A stretch of DNA of 64,000 nt, from positions 62,001-126,000 of the forward strand of contig JAAXUF010000003.1 in the NCBI GenBank assembly GCA_013336165.1. The letters are read 5' to 3'. Numbering within the stretch: the stretch's first letter is position 1; every line of letters starts with the position of its first letter. The notes under the pieces were generated by a model that saw only the letters and a list, made by a program, of their open reading frames with translations, searched no databases and was not told the origin of the DNA. The translations under genes and the position numbers were made by a program. Shown here piece by piece: positions 37,772 to 54,757 of this stretch. This stretch comes from Coriobacteriia bacterium (GTDB lineage Bacteria > Actinomycetota > Coriobacteriia > Anaerosomatales > JAAXUF01).

Positions 37772-37918
37772 GTCGTCTCCTTCCGTCCGATGGCCGGTGT
37801 CGTCCGGGACCGGCGGAACTTCTCCGCCAACGACTCCGACGCCGGACTACCACGGTGCCGGGCGGCTCCATAAAGAGTCATTCTCCGACACCCTTGGCCT
37901 TACGTACAGACCCTTACC

Positions 37919-38206
37919 TTAGTGACTCTGGAAAAACTCGATCGAATCGCCAGCTTTGAGTGTGACGATTGCCTTCTTCCAGTCGCGCGTCATGCCTTTG
38001 GCGGCACGCACACGACGTGGTTTTCCGTTCACGTTCAAGGTGTTCACGTTCGTTACCGTGACACCGAAGATCTCTGCAACCGCCGAGGCGATCTGAGGCT
38101 TGCGGGCGCTCTTCGCAACCTCGAAAGTATATCTGTTCATCTCGATCATCTCGTAAGATTTCTCCGAGATAATCGGGCGAATCACTATATCGCGAGGATC
38201 GTACAT
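37919..38206 (-). CDS. rplW: 50S ribosomal protein L23
   Basis: L23 lies at the tunnel exit and docks trigger factor and SRP. The 95-residue product has the family start DPRDIVIRPIISEKSYEMIE and FEVAKSARKPQIASAVAEIF near 29. The binding-glutamate region is retained. It overlaps the rplD stop by one base (TAATG), indicating coupled translation. The stop is followed by a 147-base spacer before rplB. Confidence 0.98.
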   Translation of the reverse strand: MYDPRDIVIRPIISEKSYEMIEMNRYTFEVAKSARKPQIASAVAEIFGVTVTNVNTLNVNGKPRRVRAAKGMTRDWKKAIVTLKAGDSIEFFQSH

Positions 38207-38829
38207 TAGGACAGCACCCCCTCAAGCCACGTCAGGGCCGGCCGGGTGAGCACAACGGCTGCGTTGTCGATGAGATCATACGTATTCGCTTCGGATCCCG
38301 TGATCACGCGCACCCGCTTGATGTTGCGGAATGACAGCATGGTGTTAACGTCGTCTTCACCCACCACGATTGTGATGCGTCCCTTGACGCCCAGCGCCGC
38401 GATGATTTGCTCGGCCTGCTTGGTCGAGGGCTTCTCGAAAGCGAAACCGTCGATCACGTACAGTACTTCCTCGGCAAGCTTCGCCGAGAGAGCTGAACGC
38501 ATCGCAAGCTTGACGACCTTGTTGGGAACCTTGAACCCGTAGCTACGAGGATGCGGCCCGAAGACCACTCCACCGCCCGCCCACTGCGGCGAACGTGTGG
38601 AACCCTGGCGGGCGCGACCTGTGCCCTTCTGGCGCCATGGCTTCGCCCCACCGCCGGAAACCTTCCCGCGGGTGAGAGTCGAATGCGTACCAGCGCGACG
38701 AGCCGCAAGCTGGCTGCGCACGACCTGGTGCATTGCAAACATGTTCGGCGCTATGCCGAAGACGCCCTCGGCGAGGTCGACTGTGCCGACCTTCTTGCCG
38801 GCGGTGTCTGTGATATCGATCTTGGCCAT
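38206..38829 (-). CDS. rplD: 50S ribosomal protein L4
   Basis: L4 has a loop in the exit tunnel and in some bacteria regulates the S10 operon. The 207-residue product has SGGGAKPWRQKGTGRARQGS near 58-77, the tunnel loop. The frame is open to 38865, but ATG at 38829 has AAGGAG upstream and gives the family start AKIDITDTAGKK. It follows rplC by 44 bases and overlaps rplW. Confidence 0.97.
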   Translation of the reverse strand: MAKIDITDTAGKKVGTVDLAEGVFGIAPNMFAMHQVVRSQLAARRAGTHSTLTRGKVSGGGAKPWRQKGTGRARQGSTRSPQWAGGGVVFGPHPRSYGFKVPNKVVKLAMRSALSAKLAEEVLYVIDGFAFEKPSTKQAEQIIAALGVKGRITIVVGEDDVNTMLSFRNIKRVRVITGSEANTYDLIDNAAVVLTRPALTWLEGVLS

Positions 38830-38873
38830 CTTCAGTATCTCCTTGACTGCGTCGAAAAGCTGCAAAAGCGTCT

Positions 38874-39494
38874 TTATGCCATCCGAATGGTAAGCAACGC
38901 GCCCTTGCCGCCGGGAACGGCGCCTTTGACGATGATCAGGTTCTGCTCGGTGTCGATCTTGACGACCTCGAGGTTGCGAACGGTCACAGTCTCGTCACCC
39001 ATGTGACCGGGAAGCTTCATGCCCTTGAAAACGCGCGACGGAGTCGCACACTGTCCAATGGAACCGGGAGCACGGTGGAAGTGCGAACCGTGTCCACCAG
39101 GACCACCCTTGAAGTTGTGACGCTTCATGACGCCCGCGAAACCCTTACCCTTACTGGTTCCGGTGACGTGCACGGCTTTGGCCTCTCCGAACGCTTCGAC
39201 CGTGATAGCCTGCCCAACCTTGGCGGTCTCACCGGCAGACATGCGAATCTCGGCCAAATGACGCTTGGGATCGACATTGGCCTTTTCGAAGTGGCCGGCC
39301 ATGGGCTTGTTCACTTTGCTCGGCTTCATGTCGCCAAAACCGATCTGTACCGCGCTGTACCCATCGTTCTTGTCCGTCTTGACCTGGGTGACCACGCAGG
39401 GGCCGGCCTGAATGACGGTAACCGGCAGGAGCTTGTCGTTATCGCCCCAGACCTGCGTCATCCCCAGCTTGCGGCCGAGTATCGTCGTAACCAT
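38874..39494 (-). CDS. rplC: 50S ribosomal protein L3
   Basis: L3 reaches towards the peptidyl transferase centre. The 206-residue product starts VTTILGRKLGMTQVWGDNDK and has the conserved GKGFAGVMKRHNFKGGPGGH near 115-134, whose loop contains the methylatable glutamine region in other bacteria. It ends GGKGALLTIRMA. Length and position are usual. The 121 bases before it, after rpsJ, hold no clear gene. Confidence 0.97.
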   Translation of the reverse strand: MVTTILGRKLGMTQVWGDNDKLLPVTVIQAGPCVVTQVKTDKNDGYSAVQIGFGDMKPSKVNKPMAGHFEKANVDPKRHLAEIRMSAGETAKVGQAITVEAFGEAKAVHVTGTSKGKGFAGVMKRHNFKGGPGGHGSHFHRAPGSIGQCATPSRVFKGMKLPGHMGDETVTVRNLEVVKIDTEQNLIIVKGAVPGGKGALLTIRMA

Positions 39495-39615
39495 TTCTCT
39501 TCCTAACCTTAAGCGGTCATGGGACCCTCGTGGCGCATCTTTGCATCACTGCCCAGCGGACCGCACCTGTCGCGTCGTCCGCGCAAAGCGCACGGCCGAC
39601 GATTCTACCAGAAAA

Positions 39616-39924
39616 CTAGAGTTTGATCTCGATATCCACGCCGGCAGGCAAATCCAGCCGCATGAGCGAGTCAACCGTCTTTGCCGTAGGCTCAAGGATG
39701 TCGATGAGCCTTTTGTGCGTCTTCATCTCGAACTGCTCGCGGCTGTCCTTGTTGACATGCGGCGAACGGATAACGCAGTACAAGCTGCGCTCAGTCGGAA
39801 GCGGGATCGGTCCGCAGACCTTCGCGCCCGTCTTCTGAGCTGTGTCAACAATCAGCTTCGTGGACTGATCCACAATCTCGTGGTCGTAGCCCTTGAGGCG
39901 GATCCTGATCTTCTGGTTCGCCAA
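39616..39924 (-). CDS. rpsJ: 30S ribosomal protein S10
   Basis: S10 is in the small-subunit head and, with NusB, joins antitermination complexes. The 102-residue product starts [20 protein letters not shown] and has [20 protein letters not shown] near 54-73. Its start is a TTG at 39924, seven bases after GGAGGG; no ATG or GTG is available before the conserved start. It is the first gene of the S10 group and is preceded by a hairpin at 39950-39972. Confidence 0.96.
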   Translation of the reverse strand: MANQKIRIRLKGYDHEIVDQSTKLIVDTAQKTGAKVCGPIPLPTERSLYCVIRSPHVNKDSREQFEMKTHKRLIDILEPTAKTVDSLMRLDLPAGVDIEIKL

Positions 39925-39949
39925 CTCTCAACCCTCCGTCAGATGCGTT

Positions 39950-39972
39950 GCCCCGACACTATTGCTCGGGGC
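39950..39972 (-). other. Hairpin between fusA and rpsJ
   Basis: GCCCCGA (39950-39956) pairs with TCGGGGC (39966-39972) around nine bases, a perfect seven-base-pair stem 16 bases past the fusA stop. No T-run follows on the minus strand. It may be a processing or pausing site, or a weak terminator between the str and S10 groups. Confidence 0.4.
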
Positions 39973-39988
39973 GTGCGTGTTGCCTGTA

Positions 39989-42079
39989 TTAAGCTTTGCC
40001 GCCGACCTTGCTGACGATCTCTTCTGCCACCGATTTCGGCACCTGCTCGTACGCCTTGAACTGCATGGTGTAAGCCGCACGTCCCTGCGTCTTCGAGCGC
40101 AAGTCGGTTGCATACCCGAACATCTCGGACAGCGGAACCTTAGCGCGGATGACCTGCGCATTTCCGCGCTGCTCCATCGCTCCGATATGTCCGCGACGAC
40201 GGTTCAGGTCGCCGATGACGTCGCCCATGAAGTCCTCGGGCGTGTTGACCTCAACGGACATCATCGGCTCAAGGATGATCGGGCCCGCTTTGCGGAGGGC
40301 CTCTTTGAAGGCCATCGAGCCGGCGATCTTGAACGCCATTTCCGAGGAGTCGACTTCGTGATAGCTACCGTCTATGAGTTCGACTTTGACGTCGACGATC
40401 GGGTAGCCGGCCAATACGCCGGAACCGAGCGACTCCTGGATGCCCTTGTCCACTGAAGGAATGTACTCCTTGGGAATCGCGCCGCCGACGACCTTGTTGT
40501 CGAAGGAGTAGCCGGCACCCGGTTCCTGGGGCAGGAGGTTGATCACAACGTGACCGTACTGACCACGGCCACCAGACTGGCGGGCGTACTTCAGGTCGAC
40601 GTTGTCGGCGCGACGGCTTGCCGTTTCGCGGTAGGCAACTTGAGGCTTGCCGACATTCGCTTCGACTTTGAACTCGCGCAGAAGCCTGTCGACGATGACC
40701 TCGAGGTGCAACTCGCCCATTCCGGCGATGATGGTCTGGCCGGTCTCGATGTCGGTGCGTACCCGAAACGTCGGATCCTCTTCTGCGAGTTTCGCAAGCC
40801 CGTTGCCGAGTTTGTCCTGCTCGGCCTTGGTCTTGGGCTCGATCGCGATGTCGATAACCGGATCGGGGAAGACCATCGACTCGAGGAGCACAGGGAAGTC
40901 TTCCGCGCACAGCGTATCGCCGGTCGTGGTGTTCTTGAGTCCGACTGCGGCAACGATGTCGCCTGCCGAAACCTCGTCAATGTCCTCGCGATGGTTCGCG
41001 TGCATCTGTAGGAGACGGCCGATGCGCTCTTTGTGGCCCTTGGTCGAGTTCAGCACGTAGGAGCCGGAGCTCAGCGTGCCCGAGTAGACGCGGAAGTAGG
41101 TCAGCTTGCCGACAAACGGGTCGGTCATGACCTTGAATGCGAGAGCGGCGAACGGCGCCTTGGCATCCGCCGGACGCTCTACCTCTTCGTCGGTATCGAG
41201 GTCGATTCCCTTGATCGCAGGAATATCGAGTGGCGAGGGCAGGAAGTCGACAACCGCATCCAAGAGGGGCTGAACGCCCTTGTTCTTAAACGATGCACCG
41301 CAGACGACCGGAGTGACCGCGTTGGCGATGCACGCACGACGCAGGGCCGCTTTGATCTCGGCGGCAGTGACGGGCTCGTCTTCCATGACCTTCATCATGA
41401 GCTCGTCGTCCCACTCCGTAGCAATCTCGATGAGTTCATGGCGGTACATTTCCGCATCGTCCGCGAGTTCGGCTGGGATCTCGCCAACGGTGGGATTGAT
41501 TCCCTTGTCATCCTCGTTGAAATGGATGGCGTGCATCTCGATCAGGTCGATGATGCCGGTGAAGGTATCCTCGGCGCCGATGGGGAGCTGGATGGATACA
41601 GGGCGAGCAGCTAGGCGCGACTTCATCATTCCGACGACGTTATAGAAGTCAGCGCCCGAGCGATCCATCTTGTTGATGTAGGCGATACGAGGGACTCCAT
41701 AAGTGTCCGCCTGACGCCAGACTGTCTCAGACTGCGGTTCGACCCCGCCGACAGCGCAGAATACTGCGACCGCGCCGTCCAGAACTCGAAGGGACCGCTC
41801 GACTTCGACGGTGAAATCGACGTGCCCGGGGGTATCGATGATCTGGATCCGGTGGTCCTTCCAGAACGCGGTGGTCGCGGCGGAAGTGATGGTGATGCCG
41901 CGCTCCTGCTCCTGAACCATCCAGTCCATGGTGGCAGCGCCGTCGTGGACCTCGCCGATTTTGTGCGTCTTGCCTGTGTAGTACAGAACGCGCTCAGTCG
42001 TCGTGGTCTTACCGGCGTCAATATGAGCCATGATCCCGATGTTGCGGGTCTTGGCGAGTGTGTACTTGGGGGTGGCCAT
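39989..42079 (-). CDS. fusA: Elongation factor G
   Basis: EF-G drives ribosomal translocation using GTP. The 696-residue protein has the G1 motif [13 protein letters not shown] near 18-30, the switch block [12 protein letters not shown] near 59, [20 protein letters not shown] near 82, NKMD near 136, and domain IV with [19 protein letters not shown] near 503. Length and domain order are canonical. It is 42 bases after rpsG. In many bacteria tuf follows, but here rpsJ comes next and tuf is at 55180-56364. Confidence 0.98.
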   Translation of the reverse strand: MATPKYTLAKTRNIGIMAHIDAGKTTTTERVLYYTGKTHKIGEVHDGAATMDWMVQEQERGITITSAATTAFWKDHRIQIIDTPGHVDFTVEVERSLRVLDGAVAVFCAVGGVEPQSETVWRQADTYGVPRIAYINKMDRSGADFYNVVGMMKSRLAARPVSIQLPIGAEDTFTGIIDLIEMHAIHFNEDDKGINPTVGEIPAELADDAEMYRHELIEIATEWDDELMMKVMEDEPVTAAEIKAALRRACIANAVTPVVCGASFKNKGVQPLLDAVVDFLPSPLDIPAIKGIDLDTDEEVERPADAKAPFAALAFKVMTDPFVGKLTYFRVYSGTLSSGSYVLNSTKGHKERIGRLLQMHANHREDIDEVSAGDIVAAVGLKNTTTGDTLCAEDFPVLLESMVFPDPVIDIAIEPKTKAEQDKLGNGLAKLAEEDPTFRVRTDIETGQTIIAGMGELHLEVIVDRLLREFKVEANVGKPQVAYRETASRRADNVDLKYARQSGGRGQYGHVVINLLPQEPGAGYSFDNKVVGGAIPKEYIPSVDKGIQESLGSGVLAGYPIVDVKVELIDGSYHEVDSSEMAFKIAGSMAFKEALRKAGPIILEPMMSVEVNTPEDFMGDVIGDLNRRRGHIGAMEQRGNAQVIRAKVPLSEMFGYATDLRSKTQGRAAYTMQFKAYEQVPKSVAEEIVSKVGGKA

Positions 42080-42121
42080 TAAACTGCAGACCTCTATCTC
42101 ATTCGCAAGCGGTCGGAGCTA

Positions 42122-42592
42122 TTACCAGCGGTAGTGCGAGAAGGCACGGTTTGACTCGGCCATTTTGAAGAGGTCCTCACGCTTCTTGACCGAGGAACCC
42201 GCTCCATTCGATGCATCGAGGATCTCACCGGCAAGACGCTCGGCCATGGTCTTCTCACGGCGCTTCCGCGAGAAGGTCACAACCCAGCGAACCGCAAGAG
42301 TGGTCGAACGGCGAGAGTTGACTTCGACCGGAACTTGGTACGTCGCGCCGCCGACTCGCTTCGGGCGAACCTCAAGCGTCGGGCGGACGTTGTCCATGGC
42401 CTTCTTGAACGTGGCCAAAGGATCAGCACCCGTGCGCTGTTCGACGATCGAGAAAGCGCCGTACACGATGTCCTCGGCGGTGGCCTTCTTGCCGTCGAGC
42501 AACACCTTGTTGATCAGTTGAGTGACGAGCCTGTTGTTGTAAATGCTGTCTGGCATGATCTCGCGCCGGACAGCTGCTGCGCGCCTTGGCAT
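42122..42592 (-). CDS. rpsG: 30S ribosomal protein S7
   Basis: S7 binds the 3-prime major domain of 16S rRNA and controls the str operon in E. coli. The 156-residue product starts [20 protein letters not shown] and contains [20 protein letters not shown] near 73. It ends [13 protein letters not shown]. The frame is open to 42700; the ATG at 42592 has AGGAGG upstream and the family start. It lies between rpsL and fusA. Confidence 0.97.
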   Translation of the reverse strand: MPRRAAAVRREIMPDSIYNNRLVTQLINKVLLDGKKATAEDIVYGAFSIVEQRTGADPLATFKKAMDNVRPTLEVRPKRVGGATYQVPVEVNSRRSTTLAVRWVVTFSRKRREKTMAERLAGEILDASNGAGSSVKKREDLFKMAESNRAFSHYRW

Positions 42593-42650
42593 CTGCCTGT
42601 CTCCTCCTAAAGCGGTCAGGACCGCGCGGTCGCGGTCCATCACATCACAA

Positions 42651-43028
42651 TTACTTGGTCTTGGGCTTCTTAGCGCCGTAGCGCGAACGTGCCTGGGCAC
42701 GCTTGTTCACTGCGGCACAGTCGAGCGCAGCGCGGATAATCTTGTAGCGAACACCCGGGAGGTCCTTAACACGGCCGCCGCGCACAAGCACGATGCTGTG
42801 CTCCTGCAGGTTGTGACCGATACCGGGAATGTACGCCGTGATTTCCATACCGCTCGTAAGGCGGACACGAGCGACCTTACGCAGGGCCGAGTTCGGCTTC
42901 TTCGGGGTGGTGGTGTACACACGGGTACACACTCCGCGCTTCTGCGGGTTCCCTTTCAGCGCCGGCGTCTTGCTCTTCTCGGCTGCCTGATTGCGGCCCT
43001 TGCGGACCAGCTGGTTGATTGTAGGCAA
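42651..43028 (-). CDS. rpsL: 30S ribosomal protein S12
   Basis: S12 sits in the decoding centre. The 125-residue product has [20 protein letters not shown] near 41-60 and [20 protein letters not shown] near 83, both keeping the lysines that when altered give streptomycin resistance in other bacteria, so it looks wild-type. The start is a TTG at 43028, seven bases after GAAGGAG. A strong promoter lies 78 bases upstream. Confidence 0.97.
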   Translation of the reverse strand: MPTINQLVRKGRNQAAEKSKTPALKGNPQKRGVCTRVYTTTPKKPNSALRKVARVRLTSGMEITAYIPGIGHNLQEHSIVLVRGGRVKDLPGVRYKIIRAALDCAAVNKRAQARSRYGAKKPKTK

Positions 43029-43105
43029 CGCTGCACTCCTTCGTTGATGTCTCGTGCCAGCTCGAGGTTTCTACGTGACCCCCGAGCGTCAAGTCACAAG
43101 GTCGC

Positions 43106-43134
43106 ACTTTACCAAGCCCCGAGCAGCGTGTCAA
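43106..43134 (-). promoter_or_regulatory. Promoter of the str operon (rpsL)
   Basis: TTGACA (43134-43129) and TAAAGT (43111-43106) are 17 bases apart on the minus strand. This is one of the best matches to the housekeeping consensus in the window. It should drive rpsL-rpsG-fusA and probably the ribosomal genes beyond. Confidence 0.85.
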
Positions 43135-43171
43135 ACACCACGCACCCGGGCGTATCCATTTCCGACACGCA

Positions 43172-43201
43172 CCTGCGCCCAGGCAGATGCCCAGGCGCAG
43201 G
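43172..43201 (-). terminator. Hairpin after rpoC
   Basis: CCTGCGCC (43172-43179) pairs with GGCGCAGG (43194-43201), with a 14-base loop, 13 bases after the rpoC stop. No T-run follows, so it may be a Rho-assisted or processing structure rather than an intrinsic terminator. Confidence 0.5.
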
Positions 43202-43214
43202 TCAGATACGCATC

Positions 43215-47447
<4,233 letters not shown>

Positions 47448-47450
47448 TGG

Positions 47451-50957
<3,507 letters not shown>

Positions 50958-50991
50958 CAGGCGATTCCTCCTTCAGAATGGGAAGCTGCCG

Positions 50992-51039
50992 ACATTAGTC
51001 GCAAAGTAGTAGGATAGTCAACGTCCATCCGGACGTCAA
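50992..51039 (-). promoter_or_regulatory. Two overlapping promoters before rpoB
   Basis: On the minus strand TTGACG (51039-51034) is 17 bases from TATCCT (51016-51011). A second pair, TTGACT (51021-51016) and TAATGT (50997-50992), is 18 bases apart and shares bases with the first. Either would let rpoB-rpoC be transcribed separately from rplJ-rplL. Confidence 0.68.
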
Positions 51040-51071
51040 CAGAAACTATCTGCCTTTTTGCGAGTCGAGTC

Positions 51072-51101
51072 GAAGGCCGGGACCGTGTGGTCCCGGCCTT
51101 C
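51072..51101 (-). terminator. Strong hairpin between rplL and rpoB
   Basis: A perfect 13-base-pair GC-rich stem (51072-51084 with 51089-51101) encloses the loop GTGT, 69 bases past the rplL stop. The minus-strand tail CGACTCGACTCGCAAAAAGG lacks T residues, so it may be a partial terminator or RNase III-like processing site. Partial termination here is common in other bacteria. Confidence 0.55.
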
Positions 51102-51169
51102 GCATATCCGGACCGGTCTTCCCCTTTTGAAGGTCGACGACCCGGTGTCGAGTCGAAATGCGGTGCGAA

Positions 51170-51547
51170 CTACTTGAGGACGACTGTGGCGCCAGCGGCC
51201 TCGAGCTTGGCCTTGGCCTCCTCGGCCTTGTCCTTTGCTGCGCCTTCAACGACGACCTTCGGCGCGGCCTCAACGGCGTCCTTGGCCTCTTTCAGACCCA
51301 GACCGGTGAGCTCACGAACAACCTTGATGACGGCGATCTTGTTGTCGCCGAAGCTCTCGAGGCTGACGTCGAAGCTGTCCTTCTCCTCGACGGGAGCGGC
51401 TTCCTCGCCACTGGCGGCGACCGCAACAGCGGCCGGAGCGGCGGCGGACACGCCGAAGATCTCCTCGAGCTCATGCACGAGCTCGGAGAGCTCAAGCGCG
51501 GGCATCGCCTTAATTGCCTCAATGATTTCGTCTTTGCTGACAGCCAT
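51170..51547 (-). CDS. rplL: 50S ribosomal protein L7/L12
   Basis: L7/L12 forms the mobile stalk that recruits translation factors. The 125-residue product has an N-terminal dimerisation helix ([14 protein letters not shown]), an alanine-rich hinge near 35-50, and the globular domain with [20 protein letters not shown] near 68-87, ending GATVVLK. It follows rplJ by 70 bases. Length and hinge are normal. Confidence 0.98.
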   Translation of the reverse strand: MAVSKDEIIEAIKAMPALELSELVHELEEIFGVSAAAPAAVAVAASGEEAAPVEEKDSFDVSLESFGDNKIAVIKVVRELTGLGLKEAKDAVEAAPKVVVEGAAKDKAEEAKAKLEAAGATVVLK

Positions 51548-51617
51548 TTCTGTCTTCTCCTTATTGGTCTCGATGACGAACCCTCGAAGGTTCGCCAGGT
51601 CATCTGCCGGCTGCTAC

Positions 51618-52139
51618 CTAAGCAGCCTTTTTCTGCTCTGCGATCGCGTTCAGGACGCGAGCGAAAGCTGCGGCCGGGCCGTTGAGCACCCGGACGATCT
51701 TGACAAGCGGATTCTGCATGGTGCCGAGAAGGCTCGCAATGAGCTGCTCGCGCGACGGAAGTGCGGCAATCGCCTGAACGCCATCAGCGTCGACGATGCG
51801 GTTCTGAACCAAGCCACCCTTGACCACAAGAGTCTTGTGGGTCTTTGCGAACGTGTTGAGAACCTTGGCCGCAGCCACAGGATCATCACCGGCGAACACG
51901 ATAGCCGTCGGTCCTGCGAGATACTCGTCCAAGCTCGGAAGAGCAAGCTCTCGCATCGCAATCTGGGTCAGCGAGTTCTTGTAGACCTTGAAGTCGCTTC
52001 CCGCCCCGCGCAGCAAGCCACGGAGTTCCTGCATCTCCTTGACGGTCAGACCGCGGTAGTCGGTCATGATGACCGATTCGCTTTCGGCAAACCGGCCCTT
52101 GATCTCGACTACTAGTTCTTCTTTCTGAACTGTGGGCAT
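51618..52139 (-). CDS. rplJ: 50S ribosomal protein L10
   Basis: L10 anchors L7/L12 dimers to the ribosome and represses its own operon. The 173-residue product has ESESVIMTDYRGLTVKEMQE near 20-39, FKVYKNSLTQIAM near 52, and a C-terminal helical tail that binds L12. The frame is open to 52337, but ATG at 52139 has GGAGG upstream and gives the family start. The 359 bases upstream hold a promoter, an L10 leader RNA and a terminator, listed separately. Confidence 0.97.
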   Translation of the reverse strand: MPTVQKEELVVEIKGRFAESESVIMTDYRGLTVKEMQELRGLLRGAGSDFKVYKNSLTQIAMRELALPSLDEYLAGPTAIVFAGDDPVAAAKVLNTFAKTHKTLVVKGGLVQNRIVDADGVQAIAALPSREQLIASLLGTMQNPLVKIVRVLNGPAAAFARVLNAIAEQKKAA

Positions 52140-52228
52140 GTACTCCCCTCCTTCCCGTTTCGTGCACACGACCCGGGTTCGGCCTCTCACGAGAACCGAT
52201 TGCGCGAGCCGCATTTCCGAATACCTTC

Positions 52229-52271
52229 GAAAGAAACAATACGGCCCCCACCGATGAAGCAGCGGGGGCCG
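52229..52271 (-). terminator. Attenuator terminator in the rplJ leader
   Basis: CGGCCCCC (52242-52249) pairs with GGGGGCCG (52264-52271), followed on the minus strand by TATTGTTTCTTTC, a good Rho-independent terminator. It lies downstream of the L10 leader and 90 bases before rplJ, so it can stop transcription of rplJL. Regulation by L10 is inferred by analogy with Bacillus. Confidence 0.75.
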
Positions 52272-52310
52272 CGAGCATTTGCTCATGATGCCGCTTCCGC
52301 GGCACCTTAA

Positions 52311-52390
52311 CGACCACCTCGGCAGGCGGACACGCACTTAAGCGCTTCCATTACGCCCGATACTAGGGGCACCGGCTGTCTTCGGCAGTG
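52311..52390 (-). ncRNA. Ribosomal protein L10 leader RNA
   Basis: The minus-strand sequence begins CACTGCCGAAGACAGCCGGTG, continues through a TTAA loop, and closes with CGCCTGCCGAGGTGG. This pattern of CCGAAGACAG and CCTGCCGAGG flanking a kink-turn loop matches the L10 leader family, which mimics the L10 site on 23S rRNA. The main stem has one C-U mismatch. It sits between the promoter at 52400-52427 and the attenuator. Confidence 0.8.
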
Positions 52391-52399
52391 AATCTATGT

Positions 52400-52427
52400 G
52401 CACTATTGATTTGTGAACGTAGGTCAA
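52400..52427 (-). promoter_or_regulatory. Promoter of rplJ-rplL
   Basis: TTGACC (52427-52422) is 16 bases from TAGTGC (52405-52400) on the minus strand. It would start the leader RNA just upstream of its first stem. The -10 is a weaker match, so the confidence is moderate. Confidence 0.5.
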
Positions 52428-52498
52428 GGTACCGAGGTACCGGCGTTCCGTCAAGCGTGTGATCTGCCCAAGGGCACACCACGGTCAAACTGCGCTGC

Positions 52499-53215
52499 CT
52501 ACTCGGCAGTTTCCTCGAGCAGGTTGCGGGTCTTGCTGGTATCGACTTTGATACCAGGGCCCATCGTCGTGGCCATGGTGATGGACTTCAGGTACTTGCC
52601 TTTTGAGCTCGAAGGCTTGGCGCGAATGATCTCGTCGAGAACGGCGCGGTAGTTCTCGATCAGGGCGACCGACTCGAAGGAAACCTTGCCGATCCCGACA
52701 TGGGCGATACCGAACTTGTCGGCACGGTACTCGACACGACCGGCCTTGAGTTCCTTGATGACGCGGCCAACATCCTGCGTCACGGTACCGAGCTTCGGGT
52801 TGGGCATGAGGCCCCTGGTACCGAGGATGCGGCCGAGCTTTCCGACCTTGCTCATCTGATCGGGAGTCGCGACCGTAGCGTCGAAGTCCAAGAAGCCGCC
52901 CTGAATCCGCTCGACGAGATCATCGCTGCCGACGATGTCGGCACCAGCCGCCTCAGCCTCGCGGGCCTTCTCGCCCTCCGCGAAGACCGCGACACGAACC
53001 GTCTTGCCGGTTCCGTTGGGCAGCGACACCGAGCCGCGAACCTGCTGGTCTGCCTGGCGGGTGTCTACGCCGAGACGAAAGTGAACTTCGAGGGTCTCGT
53101 CGAAGCCCGCAGTCGAGATTTCCTGTGCAAGGCGTGCTGCCTCCAGAGGCGCGTAAACGCGCGACTTGTCGATCTTTGAGGCTGCCTCGCGAAACTTCTT
53201 TCCGTGCTTGGGCAT
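52499..53215 (-). CDS. rplA: 50S ribosomal protein L1
   Basis: L1 forms the mobile L1 stalk and can bind its own message. The 238-residue product has [20 protein letters not shown] near 60-79 and [20 protein letters not shown] near 129, with the C-terminal block VGIGKVSFE. The frame is open to 53260; ATG at 53215 gives the family start MPKHGKKF. It follows rplK by 84 bases. The rplJ promoter follows its stop. Confidence 0.97.
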   Translation of the reverse strand: MPKHGKKFREAASKIDKSRVYAPLEAARLAQEISTAGFDETLEVHFRLGVDTRQADQQVRGSVSLPNGTGKTVRVAVFAEGEKAREAEAAGADIVGSDDLVERIQGGFLDFDATVATPDQMSKVGKLGRILGTRGLMPNPKLGTVTQDVGRVIKELKAGRVEYRADKFGIAHVGIGKVSFESVALIENYRAVLDEIIRAKPSSSKGKYLKSITMATTMGPGIKVDTSKTRNLLEETAE

Positions 53216-53299
53216 AATATGCTTCCTCTCGTGGTCAACGGACCTGCCCGGCCCTCCCACTTACACGCGGCGCGTATCGCCGCGGCCAATCCGGTGCTG

Positions 53300-53731
53300 C
53301 TACTCGGTGATCTCGATACCCATCGAACGGGCGGTGCCGGCGATGATCTTCATGGCGGCATCGATGTCGTTGGCGTTGAGATCCGGCATCTTCGTCTCCG
53401 CAACCTCGCGAAGCTGTGCATTCGTGATCTTGGCGACCTTGGTGCGGTTCGGCGTGGCCGAGCCCGACGGAACGCCGGCGATCTGCTTCAGGAGGACGGA
53501 CGCGGGTGAGGTCTTGAGTACGAAATCAAATGACCGATCGTCATAGACGGTGATTTCGACCGGGATGACCGTTCCGACCTTGTCGGCGGTGGCGGCGTTG
53601 TACGCCTGCACGAACTGCATGATGTTGACTTGGTGCTGACCCAGCGCCGGGCCCACAGGAGGGGCAGGCGTTGCCTGACCTGCATTGAGCTGCAGCTTGA
53701 TGAAGCCGACTATCTTCTTCTTCTTGGCCAT
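53300..53731 (-). CDS. rplK: 50S ribosomal protein L11
   Basis: L11 is part of the GTPase-associated centre. The 143-residue product starts [20 protein letters not shown] and has [20 protein letters not shown] near 23-42, where the prolines are involved in thiopeptide sensitivity. I chose ATG at 53731 for the family start; an ATG at 53743 is also in frame. It follows nusG by 130 bases. Confidence 0.96.
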   Translation of the reverse strand: MAKKKKIVGFIKLQLNAGQATPAPPVGPALGQHQVNIMQFVQAYNAATADKVGTVIPVEITVYDDRSFDFVLKTSPASVLLKQIAGVPSGSATPNRTKVAKITNAQLREVAETKMPDLNANDIDAAMKIIAGTARSMGIEITE

Positions 53732-53814
53732 GGTGCTAACCATCTCTCTTGTCTACGGCCATGTCAGCCGTGTTAGTCTCGCATCTATATCCGCTCAGAG
53801 CGCTTCCGTGAGAA

Positions 53815-53842
53815 GCCCCCAGCGGCTCCACAACCGCGGGGC
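53815..53842 (-). other. Hairpin between nusG and rplK
   Basis: GCCCC (53815-53819) and GCGG (53822-53825) pair with CCGC (53834-53837) and GGGGC (53838-53842), leaving a two-base bulge. The tail TTCTCACGG has no long T-run. It could be a leader structure for rplK, or a weak terminator after nusG. Confidence 0.4.
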
Positions 53843-53861
53843 ACGAGCCTGAGTGGGTTCC

Positions 53862-54392
53862 CTAGAGCTTAGCCACCTGATCGAACCCAAGTTCGACAGG
53901 CGTTTCGCGACCGAATATCGAAACCAGTACTTTCACTTTGCCAGCATCCGCATTGACCTCAGAGATTATACCGTCGAAGTCGGCAAGCGGACCGGAGGTC
54001 ACCTTGACCCCCATACCTTCAACCAGATCGGTCGAGGTACGCTGCTTCACGCCGGATTCCGTGCGCTTCATGATCCGATGGAACTCGTCGCGCGAAAGAG
54101 GCACCGGCTTACCTTGTGAGCCGACGAAACCAGTGACTCCGGGAGTATTGCGCACGACGTACCAAGACTCGTCGTCAAGCTCCATCTGAACCAAGATGTA
54201 CCCGGGAAAGACCTTCTTCTCAGAGGTGACCCGCTTGCCGCCCTCTTTGAGGTCGGTAACGGTCTCAGTCGGGATTTCGACCTTGAATATCTTCTCGTCC
54301 ATTCCCATCGACTGAATGCGGTGGAGAAGGTTGGTCTTAACTTTGTTCTCGTAACCGGAGTATGTATGAATCACGTACCACTTCTTTGCCAA
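53862..54392 (-). CDS. nusG: Transcription termination/antitermination protein NusG
   Basis: NusG binds RNA polymerase beta-prime and links it to Rho or to the ribosome. The 176-residue protein has the NGN domain ([20 protein letters not shown], and [20 protein letters not shown] near 64-83, with [13 protein letters not shown]) and a C-terminal KOW domain, [20 protein letters not shown], near 128. It starts with TTG at 54392, five bases after the secE stop. Order and spacing are typical. Confidence 0.97.
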   Translation of the reverse strand: MAKKWYVIHTYSGYENKVKTNLLHRIQSMGMDEKIFKVEIPTETVTDLKEGGKRVTSEKKVFPGYILVQMELDDESWYVVRNTPGVTGFVGSQGKPVPLSRDEFHRIMKRTESGVKQRTSTDLVEGMGVKVTSGPLADFDGIISEVNADAGKVKVLVSIFGRETPVELGFDQVAKL

Positions 54393-54397
54393 TTAAG

Positions 54398-54679
54398 CTA
54401 CCCGCCGATCTTGGACAATAGGCCGAGAGCCTTGACGACAACGAAGTCGGTTGCGGCTATGAACACAATGAAGAAAAGTAGCGTCGTAATGACAACGACA
54501 CTCGAATTCAGCACTTCGGACCGAGAGGGCCACACGACGCGTTTCATCTCGGAACGCACGTCGCGGACGTAGCTGACCAGCCGGGCAAACACGTTCGGCT
54601 TGCCGGACTTGCCGAGCTTCGCCTGTTTGGCCGATTTCTCAGCGCTCTTCGGCTTGTCAGGTGTTGTTCCCTTGGCCAT
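54398..54679 (-). CDS. secE: Protein translocase subunit SecE
   Basis: SecE clamps SecY in the membrane. The 93-residue protein has a lysine- and serine-rich N-terminal tail, the amphipathic helix ARLVSYVRDVRSEMKRVVWP with the conserved WPSR motif near 48-50, and one membrane segment, VVVITTLLFFIVFIAATDFV, near 58-77. The frame is open to 54790 but the upstream part overlaps the tRNA-Trp gene; ATG at 54679 is the likely start. Confidence 0.95.
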   Translation of the reverse strand: MAKGTTPDKPKSAEKSAKQAKLGKSGKPNVFARLVSYVRDVRSEMKRVVWPSRSEVLNSSVVVITTLLFFIVFIAATDFVVVKALGLLSKIGG

Positions 54680-54757
54680 ACGTTTTCCGTCCTTCACAGC
54701 GGTCCTGTTTGGCCGCTTTGTACACATCGCAGCAGGCGCGGCGACGAGAGTGAGCAC

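Noticed and set aside
43065-43100. A second promoter-like TTGACG and TAGAAA before rpsL
   Set aside because: The spacing is only 13 bases, too short for a housekeeping promoter. The TTGACA-N17-TAAAGT pair upstream is much better.
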